A stretch of DNA of 64,000 nucleotides, taken from the NCBI RefSeq assembly GCF_023101765.2, contig NC_064240.1, positions 3,596,001 to 3,660,000 on the forward strand, written 5' to 3'. Positions 56,165 to 64,000 of this stretch are shown here, in pieces (position 1 is the first letter of the stretch; the number at the start of each line of letters is the position of its first letter). This DNA comes from Spodoptera frugiperda. Taxonomy: Eukaryota > Arthropoda > Insecta > Lepidoptera > Noctuidae. The notes beneath the pieces were generated by a model. It had not been told where the DNA came from, made no database searches, and worked only from the letters and a program-made list of their open reading frames with translations. A program made the position numbers and the translations under genes.

Positions 56165-57720
56165 GTTGGCTAGCAATGCTCACTGCGCATGCCCCAGCTT
56201 CCGAGTATCGATCCTGTCTGGACCGGGACCTGTTGCAGGTCCCGGCTGGCTCCGCCCACCCTCAGCCCTCCCCTCGGCTTCTCCCAAACACTTTGATCGA
56301 GTAAAACAATCTCAACTTTCAGAATTCTTCGGGAAATTATAACTTTGCCGGCGGTCGTTACAGAAGGAACGTTTCTTAGAAGATAAACATAGAAATTCAT
56401 TATTTTAATAAGGTATTGCAATTAAGTTTCAAAGTTCGCTTCATTGAACTTGTGGTTGGATTGGAAGCGTGGTTATAGGGCGCTGGATCCTGGCTTAGTT
56501 TTCAAGTCGTGTAAAATATTATTATTTAGTTTTCAAATGCGCGATCCCAATTAAGTATAATTGCCATCATAGGTTTAGCTAAGGTCGAAAAGAAATTATA
56601 ATTAAACAAAAGTTTATTTATTGAATAACACACATCATGTTCTTTCGCCCAGTCAGTAAATAGAGATAACTAATTCAATTAGGTAGAAGACGAATGATCA
56701 GGTTACCAGATCTTTTATTTCAGGTACACCTGGTGTCTAATGGTCGCAGGTGATGTGAGTAATTTTAACATCATTAGGTGCTAGTAGAAAGTAATTTTAT
56801 TACTCTAACCCACGACCTAGAAAAACATTATTTTTTTAGAACACAGTGTTCGTAGAAAATCGGCAATTAATCTCTTGTCTGTCGGTATATGAGACACATT
56901 AGAAAACACATTGTGTCTTGTAGGTCTGCTTTCCGACATACAATGGGTTAATAAAATAAATGGCAACAAAACTTGTTAGATTAACTTTTATCAGTTACGT
57001 TATGGGGTCCCATGTAATAGGGTTGAGCCTGTTGCTATTAACTGGCTTGGGATTTGGGATTCAAACACGAGGTCTGCTGTTCGGTAGTCGCGCTTGACAC
57101 CAATCTGTTAATAAGAGAGTGATTTTAAAAGGTAATAAATAACTTTTATAATTACACACAAAATTAAGTACAAAATACGGTTTACTAACGTAAATATTTG
57201 GAGCAATAGCTCTACCTGTTTCGAGTTATTGAGGGATACTTCATAATGAGCTTTCAGGATCAAGTCGCATCTGCATCCACTGGTTACGATTAAGAGTCCC
57301 TTTGTGACTCGAAACTGGTAAAGTTTTTCCCAAATATTTTTGTGACTATGTAAATATTTGGTATTACCGTGTTTTGTAGTTAACGTAGTAAATAAATTAA
57401 AAATCCGTCGCTACAATAGTACCATTTCCTTTGCAACAATCGAGGATGTTCTATGACCGCTAGAATGACTGGTGCATGTTAACTTGCAAGCGAGGCGAGC
57501 CCTATTTTCTAGCAATTGGCTCTCAGTTGGCGGTGATTGCAAATTGTCTATAAGCCGGGAGCGCGATCCGACCCGATCATTTTACCGTCACTCTTCGTTA
57601 AGCATTCGCATGTAACTACGTAATTGAGTTTAGTTCAATCGCTGCAAGTTTGCAACGAAGATGGGTGGATGACGGTCATCGATTTAGTCGTGTATTTTAA
57701 GAAACAATACTGTTTAGTTT
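56165..57720. other. Region upstream of Ly6 gene
   Basis: It should hold the Ly6 promoter and any 5' noncoding exon. A GC-rich block lies at about 56180-56285, directly upstream of the ATG. The rest is AT-rich, and I see no repeat or gene that I can name. Confidence 0.5.
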
Positions 57721-57728
57721 TTTTATCC

Positions 57729-58140
57729 CTGGTTAGGGTATATACCTAATTATTACTACTAAATTAGGTTGTACTAGGTAAACTGTCCAATCTTTGTATG
57801 ACAAAATAGCTACGGTATTGTTTTTACGGGTGGAAAATCAGTCAATGATTTCTTCCGTCTTGGGCGAAGCGAGAGGTTAGACTCTTACTGATTAAAAACC
57901 ACCCGGTTCCTACTCCTGCTTTTCGAGTCGGAACCCCGGTGAACCCGCTAGGTAACCCGCAGCTCCGGGTCGGCATCAGCCTTATTGGGCCCTATTTGTG
58001 GTGGTCTGATGGCTCTTTGAGGCGCGCGCAGAACGCGATTGATCTCCGGGTAGGGTATATAATTATAATTAGTACCTAATTAGGTTTTACCAGGTAAACG
58101 ACTGTCCAATGTTCGTATGATACAAATGCGATGTTATCAT
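57729..58140. repeat. About 90-bp direct duplication flanking a SINE copy
   Basis: The segment near 57735-57820 (GGTTAGGGTATATACC, AAATTAGGTTGTACTAGGTA, ACTGTCCAATCTTTGTATGA) recurs at about 58050-58130 (GGGTAGGGTATATAATT, CTAATTAGGTTTTACCAGGT, GACTGTCCAATGTTCGTATG). The SINE-like copy lies between them. Confidence 0.7.
57826..58035 (-). repeat. SINE-like family A, copy 6 (long)
   Basis: Reverse orientation. It includes the usual body plus an extra 5' part (GGCATCAGCCTTATTGGGCC, GTGGTCTGATGGCTCTTTGA, CGCGCGCAGAACGCG). It is therefore the most complete copy here. Confidence 0.75.
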
Positions 58141-58805
58141 GAAAACTTATTTAATGTATTTTTATCAGATAAATTTTATTATATTGAAAGTATATCCCAC
58201 TTTTCACCAGTTTTGTCATAAGTCCTAGGTAAATGTCAGTAATAAAATCGTCTAGATTTAACAATGTCAATGTGGAATAAGCTTTTAGATAGAAATTATG
58301 AAAAGTCTTCTTCAAAAAGCGTCCATTATATAATGTATGTATATTATTCCATGTATTTACAAATAGCAACAGGACGGAGGGCCTATGTGTACACAAACCC
58401 CATCGGAGGAGGTCATTCCGTTGAGTAAACACACCTCGGGACTCCGGAGTTTATTTTTGTGTGCATATATTTATTTATGTTTACTCTTAGGTACCTGGTA
58501 GCTCATATTTGTTTAAGGTACCTAAGGGATTCGAGCTGTTCTACTGTCTAGGTTTCGATTTGCAGGATTTTTTCGAAAATAATCGAAATTTCATTTAATA
58601 TTTATGAAGGCATAAGCATAAACTGGTGGACTTAATGTCAAGTGGCTGTCTACCAGTCAACCAAGGATTCTTTAGGCCGTTTTCTCCATCTACATGTATA
58701 CGATCTATTAACTAAAAGTTACTTAGCGCCACCTAGCACCTAAGCTATAGGCTGGTAAAAACCAAAAATGTCGTTAATTTTAGTTTAGGAACTAAACTAA
58801 AAGTA

Positions 58806-58880
58806 AACAACGTCACGCCTTTTATCCCCAAAGGGGTAGGCAAAGATGCATACTACGGCATGTAATGCTACTGTAATTTA
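58806..58880 (+). repeat. Fragment of the GGGGTAGGCA repeat
   Basis: AACGTCACGCCTTTTATCCC and AAAGGGGTAGGCAAAGATGC match the reverse complement of the right end of the element at 62074-62228. Confidence 0.6.
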
Positions 58881-58984
58881 GTTTAGGTTCCTTAAAATAT
58901 GGGCGACACGCTGGTTTTCAGCGAGGCCGTGGTATTACTCTTATCGAGTCGGGCTATTTGCGTCAAATATAAGATTGTGAATCG

Positions 58985-59088
58985 ATCAAATGTCGTTTCT
59001 CGTCTTGGACGAGTCGAGGTAGTGTCAGACTCTTACTGACTAAAAACTACCCCGTTCTTACTCGCTAGGTCGTCCGCAGCTCCGGATA
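58985..59088 (-). repeat. SINE-like family A, copy 7 (short)
   Basis: Reverse orientation, with GTGTCAGACTCTTACTGACT and GGTCGTCCGCAGCTCCGG. It lacks part of the middle. Confidence 0.7.
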
Positions 59089-60159
59089 TACTATAACTCT
59101 AAAACTGTAACCAGTGACAGGTAGCAACATCCTTATTCTTCTTATTTATTCGAAGTACGATCCCAAAGCCAACCAATTAAGGGATTACGGTTACAACAGC
59201 TAGTTTCGTCCAAATAAATTGCTCTACTAGGTATTTACAATTTTCCGAAATGAAATCTCACAACCAAACTTAGTTATTCACATCAAATCAGCAGGGAAAA
59301 CGCCGCGGAAGGTTCCTTGTAATCAAATTCAGTGGAAATTCAATCAGTAGTGTTGGTACAAATATTATTGTTTACTTATCTTATTTATATCCTTCAAATA
59401 GTTTTCATCGAAAGCCGTGTCTAACGATGGTAATAAAATTAAGAGAATACGTTTGTGTGCCTTTACAACATTTGCACATCAAACCCCAATGAAAATTCTT
59501 CATTACAATTTTAACCTTATATAACAGTTTTTGAAGGTTGATAATCTGTTAAATATCATTAGTTCTAGGATAGCTTGATGTGCTTGGTATATCTCACGTG
59601 GAACGCTAAGCCCGACGTTGTTGAACGTCAATTATGTCAATATGGAAGGTATTTAGATTGCTTTTGTCAATGGTTAGTAAAGAAAAGGAATTTCTGTCTG
59701 TCTTTGGCGCTCATTTAATTAAGTTTGCTTAGCTTATCTTTTGTAGTATGAATGGACATTTCTTACATTACCTTACGTATAATTCACATCCCATATGTGT
59801 TTAGGCTAAATCTAAAAGCATTGAAAGTTTGAGCTGCTACTAAAAAGAAAACAAGGCATTAACTACATATATTATATCAATTGGATAAATGAACGTGTCA
59901 ATTAAAGATTAAAGTTGACTGAAAAACAGTTTAAAAAACGATTTATTACACACATATTTATAAAAACAATAATGATACGATTTCCCTAGTGGCTTACCAA
60001 ACATTCGGTTTATTTAATTTTCGTGGCTTTTAACCAATTGGTGTCGATTAAGTATGTGTCTAACTTAATAAATGAGTAGATTGGTGTCCTTAGGAAGCAC
60101 TTAAATGAATACTTAGGTGCTGGGTATATTGAACTATCTTGTAAGTAAGTAAATGTAGT

Positions 60160-60295
60160 CTAGGATAAGTTAGTGATAGCCCTCAAATTTGCAACGCCTG
60201 AAAAAGGCCGTTAAGCTGTACATAACATTTAAATTAAGACCTGTAATACCTTAACATGCAAATAAATATTTTGAGTTTGAGTTTGAGTGAGAATC
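60160..60295 (+). mobile_element. LINE 3' tail with TTTGAG repeats
   Basis: AACGCCTGAAAAAGGCCG, CTGTAATACCTTAACATGCA, AATAAATATTTTGAG and tandem TTTGAG units resemble 3' ends of truncated lepidopteran non-LTR elements. Confidence 0.5.
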
Positions 60296-60895
60296 ATCGA
60301 TGTTCAAAACAATAATCTCAGTGTTTAATAGTTCGCTGAGTACCTACCACTCGAACCAAGAACTCGTTTCTAAGAGTAAAATGTTTGTTTAGGGGAAAAC
60401 CGGGAGACTTGCCCAGGTAGGAGAGTTGAACCACCCTTCAAAATTGTATTTGGATTTAGTGCGAACGAAACGTCAAAACATTCATTGGTTGCACTCAAGA
60501 GGCCAATCATAAGTATGCAGTAATTTTGCATCTTAGTGGTGTGGTTCGTCAGTGACAATGTAAAACGTGTTTCTGTTGCTGCGGAGTACATTTTTTTGTT
60601 TTAAGTAGTTTTGTGATTGCTGTCGTATTTATTGAGGTACGTATTGTGTGTTGATATTATTATATTGCCAAACAAATGTAGTTTGACATGTGCTTAGTGT
60701 TTTTTCTCTACGATCAACGGTTTTTGTTTGTCATAAACTAAATTGGGAATTAGTGTGAGCGGGAGAGTTGCACCAGGGTGGTTGCGGGAGACTTGCTCAG
60801 TGGTTCATGTCTCCCTGTGCAGGGAAATTATACCTACTTAATATATTTTTTCTGTCTTAATATAATTTATTGTTTTTGCAGTGCCAACTTGTACG

Positions 60896-61019
60896 ATGCC
60901 TTTTCAATACAAGCCTCCTAAAAATGCTCGCAAACGAAAAAAAACTCACAAAAATGGAATTGCAAAATGCCATAGATAAATTAAGGGAGGCGCTTCTATT
61001 CGACAAACTTGAAAAATAA
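60896..61019 (+). pseudogene. Fragment of pogo-like transposase N-terminus
   Basis: An acceptor-like TGTTTTTGCAG ends at 60881, and an ATG follows at 60896. The first frame (MPFQYKPPKNARKRKK...) runs into a stop at 60977. The adjacent frame continues as MELQNAIDKLREALLFDKLE and stops at 61017. The frame change falls in a run of seven A. The basic start and the helix ELQNAIDKLRE resemble psq-type DNA-binding domains of pogo transposases. Only about 40 residues remain of an expected several hundred. Confidence 0.55.
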
Positions 61020-61050
61020 ATATGGCATTTTTGAAACAATTTTACAAAAA

Positions 61051-61683
61051 AACCGGCCAAGTGCGAGTCGGACTCGCCCATGAAGGGTTCCGTAGTAACA
61101 AGTAGATGCCACAATATAAAAGTTATAAAATAACTTGGTTTTGCATAGTGTTTGTATGAAAGACAAAGTTATATTTGCGGTTTTTGAAAATGTTTTATTT
61201 CTTAAAAACTAATAATGATATCTCGTTCAAACCAATTTTCGTTGTTAGTTTCTATTGAAATCTACAGCATATATTTTTTTTAGTTTTCTCACTCTCTTAT
61301 TTTAAAAGTTAGAGGAGGGGGGACACTATTTTTTTCACTTTGGAAGCGTCTAACTTTCAAACAGTTGATTTTGACGAAAAATGGTTTTAGGAACCTTAAT
61401 GCCTTTTTTAAAGCCCTATCCATAGACACTCATCACGGATAGGTTATCTGAAAAAAATTTTTTTTGAATCAGTTCCATGTATGGAGTACCCTTTAATATT
61501 TAAATTTATTAATTTTTATTCAAAATTCGGATAGCGGTTATCAAAATACATCAACCTACAGAGTTTCAACTATGTAGGCCCAACAGTTTCGGAAATAAAT
61601 GACTGGGACGGACAGACAGACAGACATACAGACATGACGAATCTATAAGGGTTCCGTTTTTTGCCATTTGGCTATGGAACCCT
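61051..61683. repeat. Lepidopteran GGGTTCCGT repeat nested in the pogo-like element
   Basis: It starts AACCGGCCAAGTGCGAGTCG and GACTCGCCCATGAAGGGTTC and ends with a hairpin AGGGTTCC (61648-61655) / GGAACCCT (61676-61683). An internal (GACA)n run precedes GACATGACGAATCTATAAGG. It is a family that I know to be widespread in moths; its class is uncertain. Confidence 0.7.
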
Positions 61684-62073
61684 GAAGAATGTTATGTTAA
61701 TTACATTTTCTTCGATAGCAGTATTAAAAACAAGTTAATTACTGTATAAGATAAGATATTAAAACTATGATTGAAGCCGAAAATGATTTTTATTTTCCAC
61801 AAAAACAATATGGTCAACTCTCCCCATACCTCGGTTCAAGTGTCCCTGTTGGTAGGGAGACTTGACTCATTTTTGATTTTTTAGTAAAATGGCAATAAAA
61901 TGTTACTAGCGTATTTATTAGCAATATAATTAAGCACAAATATACCTACTAAAGTAAGGCATCACATAAGTGTATAATCGATTCTCTAAACCCAATAAAC
62001 AAATAATTATGGTATTTTATATTAAAAGTGGTTCAACTCTCCCGGACTTCCCCTACATAATTATTGTATCGTA

Positions 62074-62228
62074 TCGTCATGCCATTTGTGCCCAAAGGGG
62101 TAGGCAATAGGCTTACCCCTTATACATGGGACTTATAACACTAATGATTTAAAGTGGATGTACATTGTATAGCGGCATTACGTGCACCTCTGCCTACCCC
62201 TTCGCGGATAAAAGACGTGACGTCGTTT
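62074..62228. mobile_element. MITE-like element with inverted ends
   Basis: The left arm (CCAAAGGGGTAGGCAATAGG at about 62092) and the right arm, reverse complemented (GCGAAGGGGTAGGCAGAGGT), match over about 30 bp beginning CGTCA. The body is about 90 bp without coding potential. Confidence 0.6.
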
Positions 62229-64000
62229 TTTCAAATAAACCTGTTATCATTGCCCATTTTGAATCGTACCTCTTGTTCGGCAGTCGCCCATTTCCGACCA
62301 CTCGATCAACGAACCAGATACTGTCTATTTATTGGGCTTTTTAGTCTAAATTTCATTAAGGAGCTGTGAACTATTCACCAGAAAATGGCTTCACGGAACA
62401 CCTCGATAAGTGAAACGTGCGGTCAGCCCTCACCGCATCACTTTATACATTCTACCGCTTCGATACATCAATATTTTGGACACGTTTCGTAATTTTTAAG
62501 TTTGATGGCGTTATGTGCCTATGTCGACTATGTATAACTGGTTTATTTCAGATAGTAATTTAATAAGCCACCTCTACTCTGTGTAAGAAAGTTTGCTATA
62601 ATTTCAATTATAGAGATGATGACGTGGTATGAAAATTAAAAATATATTTAGTCCAACAGTTAGGTGAAGAAAAATATTAGACGCGTATTTTATTTATTTT
62701 GTCATATAAGATAACAATACTTAGATAAAACGGATCAAAGTTTAGGAGTGGAAGCAAATACGTCATTTCTACGTATAAAACGTACCTAGAAGTGACCTAA
62801 ACATATCCGCCGTACATTAATTTAATACTTACTTAACCTAATCCTGAGAAATTACTTTCGAAACAAAATCGTAACAAAGGAATAATTTAAGTAATCATCT
62901 CTGAGTACGGCAGTAAGTTTACAATGATTAATTAGATGAACATAAATAAAAAGTTATTTGCCTCGGTTGTGCTCGGTCGTTATTGACATGACATTGAACC
63001 GGCGATGTCCCCACGTGTAGGCAATGTAGTGTCACGTTACTACTGGAGTAGACTTCATCATCCATTCCAAGTTTTCATGAAATATTGAGTAATACTTCAA
63101 TACAATCGATATCGACCAAAATCCTTTCCACAAAACGTGAACGACAAATTGGTATAGTGTACCCTTAGAAGGGTTGATCACAAATGGGGCCCGGCAGACC
63201 TGATGCCTGATCCGGAGCTGCGGACAACGTCAGGGGTTATTAGGATTCCAGCTCAAAGCAGGACCACCCCGTTTCTAAAAACGAGGTTGTTTTTAGTCAG
63301 TAAGCGTCTGACACTCTCTCTCGCCTCACGGCGGGAGAAGTAATTGGATGATTTCCTCATCACAAAAAAGATAAAAGTAATTAAAACTGTTAGTTTTCAC
63401 AATTAAATTAACCGAGCTAACAGTAACATTAGTCCCGTATTAGTATAAAATTGTATTGTGTGAGACATTTAGGTATTCGTGAAATGGTTAGACTTCAGGG
63501 CTACCCATATTAACTGTCAATTCCCACGAAAATTTGTATTCCCACGAAACGGCAAAAGGTTTGTAGCTAAAAGGTTTAAGTTTAGGTTTTTTATATATTT
63601 AGTTTTTCCTTGTTTTTGTGTAGCTTTGTTTGATCGTAGTGTCTAGAGTATTACTCGCATGGTAAAATTGTGCAGTATTTGAGAGTTGCTTATAAAAAGG
63701 TGGATGAAAGTTACAAATTGATATACATAACCTCACGCCCGTCTTTCATGGGGATAGCCAGAGACAATGGAACGCCAATTACTACGAATCTTACATACCT
63801 GTTTCGCCTCATCAACAGTCATCAGTCTTTTCATGCATGCTTGTTGGTTTTATTAAGTTGATATTCGTCCATATTTTTTTCTTTCTAGGTACTGGTTTTT
63901 TCTCTGCTATGTTGGGTTCTGCACTGAGGAGTCTTAGCTAGACTCAACTGAATCTTTATGCAAAATTATATGTGTGTTTGTAAGCACACCTACAATATAT
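62229..64000. other. Right end of window
   Basis: Apart from SINE-like copy 8, this is AT-rich sequence with no coding exon or named repeat that I can support. Confidence 0.6.
63187..63372 (+). repeat. SINE-like family A, copy 8
   Basis: It starts GGGCCCGGCAGACCTGATGC, includes CGGAGCTGCGGACAACG and CAGTAAGCGTCTGACACTCT, and ends in an A-rich run. Confidence 0.75.

Larger units (their letters stand above)
58141..60390. other. Intergenic stretch with small repeats
   Basis: It holds a MITE end fragment (58806-58880), SINE-like copy 7 and a LINE tail (about 60160-60295). I see no gene in the rest. Confidence 0.6.
60392..62053 (+). mobile_element. Pogo/Tigger-like DNA transposon remnant
   Basis: The ends GGGGAAAACCGGGAGACTTG and, reverse complemented, GGGGAAGTCCGGGAGAGTTG match at 17 of 20 bases. 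They are flanked by TA dinucleotides (60390-60391, 62054-62055), the Tc1/mariner/pogo target. GGGAGA(C/G)TTG-type motifs recur near both ends in both orientations. A psq-like N-terminal coding fragment lies inside. Another repeat (61051-61683) is inserted after it, and no DDE catalytic domain remains. Confidence 0.7.

Noticed and set aside
60857..61114. 85-codon minus-strand frame in the pogo-like element
   Set aside because: It is opposite the transposase fragment and runs into the nested repeat, with no domain of its own.

Overview
The window is a stretch of insect nuclear genome, almost certainly from a moth (Lepidoptera, probably noctuid-like). The base composition is AT-rich. Genes are split by GT-AG introns, and the best matches are animal proteins. 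The interspersed repeats are types I recognise from moth genomes: several SINE-like families, small Helitron-like elements with A^T insertion sites, GATGAT-tailed LINE ends and a Mag-like Ty3 element. There is no bacterial-style operon, CRISPR array or phage.

Layout. From 1 to 38.8 kb the minus strand carries the 5' half of kuzbanian/ADAM10. A signal-peptide exon lies at 38.76 kb. After a 25 kb first intron come prodomain exons at 13.7, 13.4, 8.1 and 3.4 kb. The exon with the furin-type site and the start of the protease domain is at 1.5 kb. The rest of the gene lies beyond the left edge. From 40.36 to 44.27 kb the minus strand carries a complete seven-exon gene for methylthioribose-1-phosphate isomerase (methionine salvage). 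Its start is 0.93 kb from the start of a divergent two-exon cyclophilin A gene on the plus strand (45.20-46.31 kb). From 47.15 to 51.83 kb is a nearly intact Ty3/gypsy-type LTR retrotransposon on the minus strand, with 132-bp LTRs, a 5-bp target duplication, a tRNA-Ser primer site, gag-protease and pol. From 54.28 to 56.16 kb the minus strand carries a three-exon gene for a small Ly6/uPAR-type, probably GPI-anchored protein. From 56.2 to 64 kb I see no host gene. This part holds repeat copies, a broken pogo-like DNA transposon with another repeat nested in it, and a duplicated 90-bp segment.

The host genes are functionally unrelated: a membrane sheddase of the Notch pathway, a metabolic enzyme, a proline isomerase and a surface Ly6 protein. 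The structure of most interest is in the repeats. Two related Helitron-like elements sit in kuz intron 1. The second contains a 35-bp LINE tail with a clean target duplication, a near-perfect palindrome, and a roughly 690-bp 11-mer minisatellite. On the transcribed strand of kuz that minisatellite reads as more than 100 AATAAA hexamers. I found nothing that I would call a wholly new biological system.
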